Positions 1 to 7,111 of a stretch of 64,000 nt of DNA are shown piece after piece; position 1 is the first letter of the stretch; each line of letters opens with the position of its first letter. Under the pieces are notes generated by a model. It worked only from the letters and a program-made list of their open reading frames with translations. It did not search any database and was not told the origin of the DNA. Source of the DNA: Mesorhizobium ventifaucium (GTDB lineage: Bacteria; Pseudomonadota; Alphaproteobacteria; Rhizobiales; Rhizobiaceae); the NCBI RefSeq assembly GCF_935822925.1, contig NZ_CAKXZS010000019.1:1-64000 (forward strand), given 5' to 3'. The position numbers and the translations under genes are program-made.

Positions 1-159
1 GGCGCCTTCCTGGCCGGGCGCGATCTCGATTTCGTCCGCGACATCTCGACCAGGATCGTCGTTCTCCACCAGGGCAAGCTGGTGCTCGACGGCAGCGTCG
101 ATCAGGTCGTCGATTCCGAAGTGGTGAAGACGATCTATTCGGGAAGCGCCCATGCTTGA
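1..159 (+). CDS. Branched-chain amino-acid type ABC transporter ATP-binding protein (LivG-like), C-terminal fragment
   Basis: The window opens inside this reading frame, which runs in frame 1 to a TGA at 157-159. The 52 visible residues resemble the end of a LivG-type ATPase: the stretch after the H-loop (IVVLHQGKLVLDG) followed by a tail ending in IYSGSAHA, a usual place for the LivG C-terminus. The ATG of the next gene lies inside its last codons, so the two are translationally coupled, as is usual for LivG-LivF pairs. The nucleotide-binding motifs lie outside the window, so the assignment rests on the tail and the neighbour. The substrate cannot be read from this fragment. Confidence 0.75.
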   Translation, partial: GAFLAGRDLDFVRDISTRIVVLHQGKLVLDGSVDQVVDSEVVKTIYSGSAHA

Positions 160-922
160 GGCAGGGCAGGCATCCCCAAGACAGGCATCCATTGGGAAAC
201 CGGGGGCAGAGGCCAAAACCACCGCGCCGAAACTGTCGCTGTCGAATGTGTCGAGCGGCTATGGGCCGGTTGCCATCATCGAGGCGCTGTCGCTGGCGAT
301 CGCGCCCGGACAGATCCTCGCGCTGATGGGTAAGAACGGCATGGGCAAGACCACCGTGCTGAAAACCATCCTCGGCTTCGTGGCGCTGCGTTCGGGCGAC
401 ATCCGCCTCGATGGCGCGTCCATTTCAGGAGTCTCGCAGGCCTCGCTGATCGCGTCCGGCGTCGGCTACGCTCCGCAGGAGCAGGCGCTGTTCCAGGATC
501 TCAGCGTGCGCGACAATCTGCGCCTCGCCTTGCGCTCGGATCGCGATTTTGCGCAAGCCGTGGAACGGGTTTTCGGGCATTTCCCGTTCCTCAGGGAGCG
601 CCTGTCGCAACGGGCAGGAACGCTGTCCGGCGGCGAGCAGAAGATGCTCATTCTCGGCCGCGCGCTGATGCTGCGGCCGAAGCTGTTGCTGATCGACGAG
701 ATTTCCGAGGGCCTGCAGCCCTCAGTCGTCGAACGCATCGCCGCGGCACTCTTGCAGGAGCGCAGGACGAACGGCACGACAATCCTGGTCGTCGAGCAGA
801 ACCTGCCCTTCGCCCTCGGCATCGCCGACAGCTGGGCGGTGCTGAAGCTCGGCCGGATCGACGATGCCGGGGATGTGACGGCGGGCACAGCGGCCCGCGT
901 TCTTCAGCACCTGAAGATCTAA
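152..922 (+). CDS. Branched-chain amino-acid type ABC transporter ATP-binding protein (LivF-like)
   Basis: A 256-residue cytoplasmic ATPase. Walker A (GKNGMGKTT, residues 60-68), the signature LSGGEQ (158-163) and Walker B LLLIDE (178-183) are intact. The order and spacing fit LivF, and the GKNGMGKTT form of Walker A is typical of that subfamily. There is an N-terminal extension of about 25 residues compared with usual LivF proteins, so a later start is possible. However, the ATG at 152 overlaps the upstream LivG-like gene, which favours coupling from this site. It would energise uptake of a branched-chain amino acid, amide, urea or aromatic acid; the substrate is unknown because the binding protein and permeases are outside the window. 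Confidence 0.85.
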   Translation: MLEAGQASPRQASIGKPGAEAKTTAPKLSLSNVSSGYGPVAIIEALSLAIAPGQILALMGKNGMGKTTVLKTILGFVALRSGDIRLDGASISGVSQASLIASGVGYAPQEQALFQDLSVRDNLRLALRSDRDFAQAVERVFGHFPFLRERLSQRAGTLSGGEQKMLILGRALMLRPKLLLIDEISEGLQPSVVERIAAALLQERRTNGTTILVVEQNLPFALGIADSWAVLKLGRIDDAGDVTAGTAARVLQHLKI

Positions 923-994
923 TGCATGTCGCGCAAAAGCATGCCCTCGGGCCTGACCCGCGGGTGCGCAGCGGTTTTGCGATAACGACGTGCG
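922..994 (+). repeat. Rhizobial-type intergenic palindromic repeat, copy 1
   Basis: It begins at the stop codon of the LivF-like gene. It starts ATGCATGTCGCGCAAAA and ends GGTTTTGCGATAACGACGTGCG, so the ends are imperfect inverted repeats (GCATGTCG with CGACGTGC; GCAAAA with TTTTGC). A near-identical copy lies at 58751-58825, also fused to a stop codon. It looks like a dispersed REP-like element of Rhizobiales and could fold as an RNA hairpin at the mRNA 3' end. Confidence 0.75.
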
Positions 995-1045
995 AAGCGA
1001 CGCCAGCCGCGCGCTGTCGGGCTTCTGTGCGAGGGAACCTTCAGC

Positions 1046-1882
1046 CTAATTCCGCGACGCCAGACCAAGCGTTTGGCGCGCCTCGTTGACGGTTGCCACA
1101 TGTCGGCCAAGCCTCTCGACTGAGGCCGCCGCGAGTTCGACGAGCTCAGCGTTGCTGCGCGCCAGGCGTTCCCTGGTGATCCTGATATTATCCTCAAGTC
1201 CGGTACGCACTGCGTCTGCTCCGCGCGCCAACGCCCATTGCATTACGATCGTCTGGTTGCGGCCTATTCCGGCCGCTGTCCAGGTGGATTGTGGAAACAG
1301 GAGTTTCGCTTCCCTGAGGAGCACATCGAGCAATCTCTCCTCCGCAGGCAGTGCGTTTTGCACGCCCATGACAAACTGGATGTGCGGGCGCTCGCCTATA
1401 AGTCCCCCGTCGGCCAGCCGCTTGGCAGTGTGAAGGTGCGACAGGTCGAAGATTTCGATCTCCGGCAGCACGCCATTTGCCTTCATCGCGGTTGCGAGAT
1501 CACCGATCAGGGCGGGATGGTTCTCGTAGACCATGGATGGGAAGTTGACCGAACCGGTCGAAAGCGAGGCCATGTCCGGCTTCATATATAGCGCCGAGCC
1601 ACGCGCGGCAGAATCGCGACCGCGCCCGCCGGTCGAGAACTGGACGATCATGCCGGGGCAGTGCCTGCGCACCCCGTCCTGAACGGCGGCGAAGCGCGTT
1701 GGTTCTGACGATGAACTCTGATCGTCATTGCGCACGTGGATGTGCACCAGCGACGCACCTGCTTCAAAGGCTTCCTGGGTCGACTCGATCTGTTCGGCCA
1801 CGCTGATTGGCACCGCAGGATTGTCTTCCTTGCGCGGCAGCGAGCCGGTGATAGCAACAGCGATGATACAGGGTTCAGGCAT
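1046..1882 (-). CDS. BKACE family beta-keto acid cleavage enzyme (DUF849)
   Basis: A 278-residue TIM-barrel enzyme of the BKACE family, whose members condense a beta-keto acid with acetyl-CoA to give acetoacetate and a new acyl-CoA. The metal-binding HIH motif is present (H48 and H50 in VHIHVRND). So is the conserved R-x3-E-D motif (R226, E230, D231 in VRTGLED), which in the founding 3-keto-5-aminohexanoate cleavage enzyme forms the metal and catalytic site. It is the last gene of a minus-strand operon, 9 bp after the dehydroquinate dehydratase. Since this regulon makes 3-oxoadipate and lacks pcaIJ/pcaF, I infer that 3-oxoadipate plus acetyl-CoA to acetoacetate plus succinyl-CoA is a possible reaction. 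That substrate is not proven by sequence. Confidence 0.85.
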   Translation of the reverse strand: MPEPCIIAVAITGSLPRKEDNPAVPISVAEQIESTQEAFEAGASLVHIHVRNDDQSSSSEPTRFAAVQDGVRRHCPGMIVQFSTGGRGRDSAARGSALYMKPDMASLSTGSVNFPSMVYENHPALIGDLATAMKANGVLPEIEIFDLSHLHTAKRLADGGLIGERPHIQFVMGVQNALPAEERLLDVLLREAKLLFPQSTWTAAGIGRNQTIVMQWALARGADAVRTGLEDNIRITRERLARSNAELVELAAASVERLGRHVATVNEARQTLGLASRN

Positions 1883-1891
1883 GGCGATACA

Positions 1892-2326
1892 CTATCGGTC
1901 GACCTGGTCCATAAGCCAGCGGATCGCGAGCGGATACCCCTCGGCGCCGAGCCCCGCGATCACGCCGGTGGCGACCTTCGATACCAGCGACCGATGATAG
2001 ATCTCCTCGCGGCGATGGATGTTCGAGATATGCAGTTCGACGATCGGGCCCGGAAACATTTTGAGTGCATCGAGCACCGGGATCGAAATGAAGCTCAAAC
2101 CCGCGGGGTTGATCAGAATGCCCGCGCCTTCGTCGATCGCCTCATGGACCCAGTTGACGATTTCGCCCTCGATGTTCGACTGGTGAAAACGGATCGGATG
2201 GTCGCCGGCGGCGTCGCGGCACATCCGCTCGATTTCTGCGAGTGTCGCCCGCCCATAGATCTCCGGCTCGCGCATGCCGAGCCGGTTGAGATTTGGGCCG
2301 TTGAGAACGTAGATTGGCTTGGTCAT
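1892..2326 (-). CDS. aroQ: Type II 3-dehydroquinate dehydratase, probably catabolic
   Basis: A 144-residue enzyme that converts 3-dehydroquinate to 3-dehydroshikimate. The start at 2326 follows an AGGGATAGG site, overlaps the dctM stop (ATGA), and puts the active-site loop at the family position (R19, Y24 in REPEIYG). Also present are N73, D86, H99 (VELHISN) and R112. One oddity is Phe79 in NPAGLSF, where most type II enzymes have a substrate-binding His (NPAAYTH). Placement between a TRAP transporter and BKACE, opposite pca genes, argues for quinate breakdown rather than aromatic biosynthesis. A longer frame extends 13 codons upstream inside dctM but adds residues foreign to the family. Confidence 0.87.
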   Translation of the reverse strand: MTKPIYVLNGPNLNRLGMREPEIYGRATLAEIERMCRDAAGDHPIRFHQSNIEGEIVNWVHEAIDEGAGILINPAGLSFISIPVLDALKMFPGPIVELHISNIHRREEIYHRSLVSKVATGVIAGLGAEGYPLAIRWLMDQVDR

Positions 2327-3633
2327 GGTCCTATCCCTTGATAGCCCAGCAGGCGCGGCAGCCACAGCACCAGCGATGGGAAGAACGTGATCAGCATCAG
2401 GGCGGCAATCATCGCATAGAGAAACGGCATTACGTCGTGCACCAGGTCGCGCAGCGGCACCTCTGCGATGCGGGTCATGATGAACAGCAGCAACCCGTAG
2501 GGCGGGGTGACGAGCCCGAGCATGATGTTGACGACGACCATTACGCCGAAATGCACCATGTCGACACCGAGCGCCTCCGCCGTCGGAATCAGCACCGGCA
2601 CGATTACCAGCAGGATAGTCGTGCCCTCCAGCACGCAGCCCAGGATCAGCAGCAGGATGTTGACCAGGATCAGGAAACCCATCGGCGAAAGATCCCAGGA
2701 CTTCAGGATCACCGACAGGGACTGCGGAATGTTCTCAACCGTAACAACGTAGTTGAACACCAGGGCGCCGGCGATGAGCATGCCGATCGAGGCGGTGGTG
2801 CGGGCGCTGTTGAGAAGCGCATGGTAGAGCTGACCCGGCGTCACGCTGCGATAGACCGCGACCGAGTGGAGCAGCGCGTAGCCGGCGGCGACCGCCGCGG
2901 CCTCGGTCGGGGTCATCACGCCGCCCCTTATGCCGACCAGCAGAACGACCGGCAGCATCAGCGCCGGAAATGCGCGCAAGGTGATCCCCGGAAATTCCCT
3001 GAGCGGCACCGGCTTCTCGACCGGAAAGTTCTTCCGGCGCGCGTCGATGGCGACGATGATCATCTGCGTCAGGGCGAGAAGAAGGCCCGGCACGATACCG
3101 GCAATGAAGAGGTAGCCGATGGATGCATCCGAGATCAGCGCGTAGATGACCAGCGGAATTGACGGAGGAATGATCGGGCCGATGACGGAGGTGACGGCTG
3201 TCAGCGCAGCGGCATAGCTCGCCGGGTACTTGCCATCCTTGGTCATGAGTTGCTGCATCATCTTGCCGGTGCCCGCGGCGTCGGCGATGGCCGAGCCGGA
3301 CATGCCGGCGAAGATGATCGACTGCAGCACGTTGACTTGCGCCAGGCCGCCGCGGAAACGGCCGACAACGGCATTGCAGAATTGCAGCAGCCGGTCGGTC
3401 ATTGTCCCGGCGTTCATCAACTCCGCGGCGAGAATGAACATCGGTACGGCAAGCAGAATGTAGCTTGTGTAGAGCCCGTTGAGGAGTTGCTCGGCGGAGG
3501 TGCCCATGTCCAGCCCTGCAAGCCAGAGATAGAGAATCGACCCGGCGATCATCGAGTGACCGATCGGCAGGCCAAGCAGGGCCAGCGCTGTGATCGCAAC
3601 GACTGACAGCGAAAAGGGACTCGCGAGATTCAT
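2323..3633 (-). CDS. TRAP transporter large permease subunit (DctM family)
   Basis: A 436-residue, strongly hydrophobic inner-membrane protein with the many helices expected of the TRAP M subunit, which carries the Na+-coupled transport path. Family features include GMSGSAIADAAGTGKMM (about residues 114-130) and IIPPSIPLVIYA (about 154-165). Its start overlaps the small-subunit stop by 4 bp and its stop overlaps the aroQ start by 4 bp, so the three are coupled. Located between quinate-pathway enzymes, it probably imports quinate, shikimate or a related hydroaromatic acid (inference from context). Confidence 0.92.
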   Translation of the reverse strand: MNLASPFSLSVVAITALALLGLPIGHSMIAGSILYLWLAGLDMGTSAEQLLNGLYTSYILLAVPMFILAAELMNAGTMTDRLLQFCNAVVGRFRGGLAQVNVLQSIIFAGMSGSAIADAAGTGKMMQQLMTKDGKYPASYAAALTAVTSVIGPIIPPSIPLVIYALISDASIGYLFIAGIVPGLLLALTQMIIVAIDARRKNFPVEKPVPLREFPGITLRAFPALMLPVVLLVGIRGGVMTPTEAAAVAAGYALLHSVAVYRSVTPGQLYHALLNSARTTASIGMLIAGALVFNYVVTVENIPQSLSVILKSWDLSPMGFLILVNILLLILGCVLEGTTILLVIVPVLIPTAEALGVDMVHFGVMVVVNIMLGLVTPPYGLLLFIMTRIAEVPLRDLVHDVMPFLYAMIAALMLITFFPSLVLWLPRLLGYQGIGP

Positions 3634-4148
3634 ACGCCGGAGCTCGCTTTCGTGGGGTCAAATTCCGCCGGTGCTTCGCCGCGCAGAGCACGCCACGCCA
3701 GCCACAGGTAGCGGGCGATCACGGCGACCACGAAGACGAGATAGATCGAGAACAGCCAGTCGAAGCGTATCTTGAGGTAGGCGGTGCTCTCGACCTTCAT
3801 GAAGGTCACGTAGCTGAAGACGGCCGGAAAGGACCAGCCATAGAGCGCGACGAGCGCGATTGCGAAGGCAAGCGTCATTACCCGCCTGATGTCCGGACCG
3901 ACTGTGGCGTAGAGGAGATCAAAACGGATTTCCTCTTCTTCGCGAACGACGAACGCTGCGCCGAACAGCACAACCCAGATCCAGAGCACGACGGTGAGCT
4001 CGTTGCTCCAGCCGGTCGGCCAGTTGAGAAGGTAGCGAAAAGCGACCTGCAGCAGAAACGCGGCGAACATGGCGCCGATTGCGATGGCGATTGCGTTCTC
4101 GGCGCGCCGGTAGAGCCAGCCGCCGACCTTTCTCAATCCCGGGTTCAT
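3630..4148 (-). CDS. TRAP transporter small permease subunit (DctQ family)
   Basis: A 172-residue membrane protein with four predicted hydrophobic segments (about residues 20-40, 50-70, 92-114, 130-150). It has the usual DctQ features: FRYLLNWPTGWSNELT at the start of helix 2 and VREEEEIRFDLL after it. It pairs with the M subunit, overlapping it by 4 bp, and with the binding protein upstream. A 69-bp gap with two perfect hairpins separates it from the binding-protein gene. Confidence 0.9.
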   Translation of the reverse strand: MNPGLRKVGGWLYRRAENAIAIAIGAMFAAFLLQVAFRYLLNWPTGWSNELTVVLWIWVVLFGAAFVVREEEEIRFDLLYATVGPDIRRVMTLAFAIALVALYGWSFPAVFSYVTFMKVESTAYLKIRFDWLFSIYLVFVVAVIARYLWLAWRALRGEAPAEFDPTKASSGV

Positions 4149-4168
4149 GATGCCTCCCTGACGGGCGT

Positions 4169-4200
4169 CTGGCCAAACCGGCCAGCCGGTCGCGGACCGG
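4169..4200 (-). promoter_or_regulatory. Two tandem hairpins between dctP and dctQ
   Basis: CTGGCC-AAACC-GGCCAG (4169-4185) is followed with no gap by CCGGTC-GCG-GACCGG (4186-4200). Both are perfect six-base-pair, GC-rich stems. They lie in the only sizeable gap inside the TRAP operon, just after the binding-protein stop. No U-tract follows, so this looks more like an mRNA-stabilising or processing element, or partial attenuator, that keeps binding-protein mRNA above permease mRNA. Confidence 0.6.
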
Positions 4201-4217
4201 CCGGCGAGTTCGTCGCG

Positions 4218-5204
4218 TCAAAGCGCGTTGATCTTGTCGACCATCCCGGCAGGCCATTCCCTGGCCAGGTCGGAGGCAAGATATTGCTCCTGCACATGCT
4301 TGCGGAATGCTGCGACATCGGGCTCGTAGATCTTCAGGCCCTTGCCCTTGAACGTTTCAACGAGTTCCTTCTCGCGCGTCAGGTGTTTCTCTGTCGAGAA
4401 GTCGATCGCCTTGTCCGCCGCGGCCTGGACCTTTGCCTGCTTCTCGGCCCCCATCTCGTCCCACACCTTTTTCGAGATGCTGAGAAGGTCGAATCCGACA
4501 AGGTGCGAGGTAAGTACGATCTGCGACATCACCTCGTAGAACTTCATGTTTTCGACGTTGGGCAGAGGGTTGTCCTGTCCGTCGATTGCGCCTGTCTGCA
4601 GGCCGGTATAAACCTCGGCGTAGGCCATCGGCGTCGGGTTTGCGCCGAGTGCCTGGCCGAGGAATTGCCAGGCGTCGCCACCCGGCATACGCAGCTTGAT
4701 GCCGGCCATGTCGGCGGGAGTCTTGATTTCCTTGTCCGGCTTCAGACCGACCTGGCGCAGGCCGAAATAGGTGGGGCCGAGCACCCTCACGCCGAGCTGG
4801 TCCTCGGTCATCCTCTTCAGCTCCGCCCCGGCATCGCTGGCAAAGAACGCCTTCAGGTGCGCGGCGTCACGGAACAGGTAGCCCGCGGTGACGATAGACC
4901 ACGCCGGAATCTGCTTGGAGATGTCCTGCGGGGCAACGTTGCCCATCTCGAGATTGCCGCGCTGGATGGCGACAAGTTCGGTGCCCTGCTTGAACAGGTT
5001 CCCGCCGTAATAACCCTCGAAGGCAAAGTCGTCCTTGATGGCGTCGGCGAACGTTTTCATCATCTCGGCCCGGATGTCCTGTTCCGAGAACACGGCCGAG
5101 AAACGCAGCTTCGGCTTGTCCTGGGCGAGGGCGGGAACTGCGGTCGCGGCGGCGAGTGCGCCGGCGGCGACCATAAACAGGCGTCGGTTCATTTCAGCTT
5201 TCAT
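4218..5204 (-). CDS. TRAP transporter substrate-binding protein (DctP family)
   Basis: A 328-residue periplasmic protein with a cleavable signal peptide (hydrophobic core VAAGALAAATAVPALA, cleavage expected after ALA-Q near residue 28). The DctP core is visible: GVRVLG (about 145), the ligand-binding arginine region GIKLRMPGG (about 168-176) and AYAEVYTGLQTGAIDGQDNPL (about 195-215). Its start has a strong AGGGAGGAA site. As the second gene of the aroE-TRAP-aroQ-BKACE operon it probably captures quinate, shikimate or a similar cyclic carboxylate. Ligand identity is inferred only from neighbours. Confidence 0.92.
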   Translation of the reverse strand: MKAEMNRRLFMVAAGALAAATAVPALAQDKPKLRFSAVFSEQDIRAEMMKTFADAIKDDFAFEGYYGGNLFKQGTELVAIQRGNLEMGNVAPQDISKQIPAWSIVTAGYLFRDAAHLKAFFASDAGAELKRMTEDQLGVRVLGPTYFGLRQVGLKPDKEIKTPADMAGIKLRMPGGDAWQFLGQALGANPTPMAYAEVYTGLQTGAIDGQDNPLPNVENMKFYEVMSQIVLTSHLVGFDLLSISKKVWDEMGAEKQAKVQAAADKAIDFSTEKHLTREKELVETFKGKGLKIYEPDVAAFRKHVQEQYLASDLAREWPAGMVDKINAL

Positions 5205-5252
5205 GTCGATTTCCTCCCTATGGTCTTCATATGCTTATAGACGTCATTGCCT

Positions 5253-6161
5253 TCATGTGGCGGCCTCGAAGTGATCTGCCATGGCGCGGCGATCGGCCTT
5301 GCGCCCAGTGAAGAGTTCGAACGCGCGGACGGCCTGATAGATCGCCATGCCGATGCCCGGCAGCGTTCTGCAGCCGATCGTACGGGCCGCGACCAACAAC
5401 TCTGTTTCGGTCGGAAAGTAGATTATGTCGGCGACCCATTTTTCGGCTGTCAGAAGAGCCGTGTCGAACGGTGTTCCGGGGTACTTCGCCATGCCCACCG
5501 GGGTCGTGTTGACGATGCCGTTTGACATGCGCACGGCTGCGGCCGGGTCCGGCCACGTCTCGACGCGACCGCCGAACAACGCTCCCATGCGCGACGCAAG
5601 ATCCGAGGCGCGACTGGGTTGGCTGTCGAGGACGAACAGCCGGCCAACGCCCATTTGCATCAGCGCGTTTGCGACTGCGGCGCCCGCTCCGCCGGCGCCG
5701 AACATTGCGACACAGCCCATCGATGCGCCTGTCATCGCCTCGCGAAAACTCTCCGCGAAACCCCAGCCGTCGGTGTTGTGGCCTTCCTTGCGTCCGCCAG
5801 CAAAGACGACCGTATTCACCGCGCCTATCGCGCGCGCTTCCGGCGACAACGCATCCAGGACGGGAATGACAGCCTGTTTAAACGGATGAGTGACGTTGAG
5901 GCCGTGAAAGCCTGCAATTTCCGCCGCCGCGATCAAGTCGCCGATCGCCGCGTCCGGAAATCCGAGCCTGTCGAAATCGAGCAAAAGGTACGAATAGCCG
6001 ATGCCGAGGCGCCGGGCTTCACGCTCGTGCATGCCGGGAGTGCGCGAGGACTGAATGCCGCGTCCGACGAGGCCAATCACGACCTTTTCGCTGTCGCCGC
6101 TGGCGGCGCCCTTGTGCTCGTTCGCAAGACGGCAAAGGAGGTCGACAAGGCTGTCGCCCAT
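5253..6161 (-). CDS. Quinate/shikimate dehydrogenase (AroE family), catabolic type
   Basis: A 302-residue AroE-fold oxidoreductase. The substrate lobe has IQSSRTPGMHE (36-46, replacing the SxSLSP motif of biosynthetic AroE), the catalytic Lys95 in NVTHPFKQ and Asp131 in NTDGWGF. The Rossmann motif is FGAGGAGAA (about 154-162). The acidic residue in VLDSQPSR, at the end of the second strand, suggests NAD rather than NADP. That change and the altered N-terminal motif fit quinate/shikimate oxidation. It is the first gene of the minus-strand operon and reads away from the TetR gene, with a palindromic operator candidate between them. About 25 N-terminal residues are extra, though GGAGG-like sequence precedes this ATG. 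Confidence 0.83.
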   Translation of the reverse strand: MGDSLVDLLCRLANEHKGAASGDSEKVVIGLVGRGIQSSRTPGMHEREARRLGIGYSYLLLDFDRLGFPDAAIGDLIAAAEIAGFHGLNVTHPFKQAVIPVLDALSPEARAIGAVNTVVFAGGRKEGHNTDGWGFAESFREAMTGASMGCVAMFGAGGAGAAVANALMQMGVGRLFVLDSQPSRASDLASRMGALFGGRVETWPDPAAAVRMSNGIVNTTPVGMAKYPGTPFDTALLTAEKWVADIIYFPTETELLVAARTIGCRTLPGIGMAIYQAVRAFELFTGRKADRRAMADHFEAAT

Positions 6162-6281
6162 CTCCCGAAATTCCTCCCTGTGCGGGCCGCCTCCCAGCCC
6201 AAATGCGGCAATTCCTGGATGGCCCTTGTGTTCACGCCAAACGCGCCGGTAAATGAGCCTGTCGCGATTTGCGAATGATGT

Positions 6282-6295
6282 ACTAACTGGTTAGT
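6282..6295. promoter_or_regulatory. Candidate TetR operator 1 (ACTAAC-TG-GTTAGT)
   Basis: A palindrome with six-base arms and a TG centre sits between the divergent dehydrogenase and tetR genes, 120 bp from the first and 43 bp from the second. With its flanks (TGTACTAACTGGTTAGTTTA) it matches the site at 7069-7082 at most positions, including the shared TGTAC lead. The repetition on both sides of one regulator gene argues for a regulon operator. Confidence 0.75.
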
Positions 6296-6338
6296 TTAGT
6301 CAATTGCCGGCTGGCGCCGGGGCGGGAACTCAAACTGC

Positions 6339-7025
6339 ATGACCGTTATCAAGAAGGAACGGAAACCAAAGCCGGACGCGAGCACGACGCGTATCCAGGA
6401 CCCTGAGGGCACGCGCCGCAACATCCTGGAGATCGCCTCCAAGGAGTTTGCCCTGAACGGCTTGTCGGGCGCGCGCATAGACGAGATTGCGGCGCACACA
6501 CGCTTCAGCAAGCGCATGATCTACTACTATTTCGGCGACAAGGAAGGCCTCTACCTGCGCGCGCTCGAGAACGCGTATCGCCAGGTGCGCGAGGGCGAGG
6601 CCCAACTTGATATCGAAGGTCTGCCCCCCGTGGCGGCACTGACACGCCTGGTGGAGTTCACGTTCGACCACCATCACCGACACGAGGAATTCATCCGCAT
6701 GGTGATGATCGAGAACATCCATCACGGCCAATACCTCGAACAATCGGATGCGATCCGCGAACTGAACGTGACTGCGATCGACCACATCTCTCGGATCTAT
6801 TCACGCGGTGTCGAAGAGGGGGTCTTCCGGCCGGGACTCGACGCGGTCGAACTCCATTGGCAGGTAAGCGCACTGTGCTTCTTCAACGTTTCCAACCGCA
6901 CCACCTTTTCGATGATCTTCGGACGCGACTTCGGCGCGCCGGCACAACTGGAGCGGCTCAAACGCAACAGCGTCGAGATGCTGTTGCGCTTTGTCGCGAA
7001 GGACGAAGCTCCCGCAGAACGCTGA
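6339..7025 (+). CDS. TetR-family transcriptional regulator of the quinate/pca regulon
   Basis: A 228-residue regulator. The N-terminal helix-turn-helix reads from about residue 24 to 70: GTRRNILEIASKEFALNGLSG, then IDEIAAHTRFSKRMIYYYFGDKEGLYLRAL, a textbook TetR DNA-binding domain. The C-terminal half is the ligand and dimer domain. It is divergent from the dehydrogenase operon and followed by the dehydratase-pca operon. Matching palindromes lie on both sides, so it probably represses both operons and itself, with a pathway acid such as quinate, shikimate or protocatechuate as inducer (inference). Confidence 0.88.
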   Translation: MTVIKKERKPKPDASTTRIQDPEGTRRNILEIASKEFALNGLSGARIDEIAAHTRFSKRMIYYYFGDKEGLYLRALENAYRQVREGEAQLDIEGLPPVAALTRLVEFTFDHHHRHEEFIRMVMIENIHHGQYLEQSDAIRELNVTAIDHISRIYSRGVEEGVFRPGLDAVELHWQVSALCFFNVSNRTTFSMIFGRDFGAPAQLERLKRNSVEMLLRFVAKDEAPAER

Positions 7026-7068
7026 GCCGCCGAAACTTGCGGTGCTGCCAGCGCTGCCTTAGTTATGT

Positions 7069-7082
7069 ACGAACTGGTTCGT
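7069..7082. promoter_or_regulatory. Candidate TetR operator 2 (ACGAAC-TG-GTTCGT)
   Basis: A palindrome with six-base arms lies between the tetR stop and the dehydratase start, 29 bp upstream of its TTG codon. It differs from operator 1 by one symmetric base pair (T/A to G/C in the third position of each arm) and shares the TGTAC lead. Its place suggests that it overlaps the promoter of the dehydratase-pca operon. Confidence 0.75.
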
Positions 7083-7111
7083 TCACAAAACAAACCAGGG
7101 AGGAGGCGCGT

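Noticed and set aside
2314-3162. Long plus-strand frame opposite dctM
   Set aside because: It is rich in His, Gln and Arg, has no motif, and mirrors the high-GC codon pattern of the TRAP permease on the other strand.
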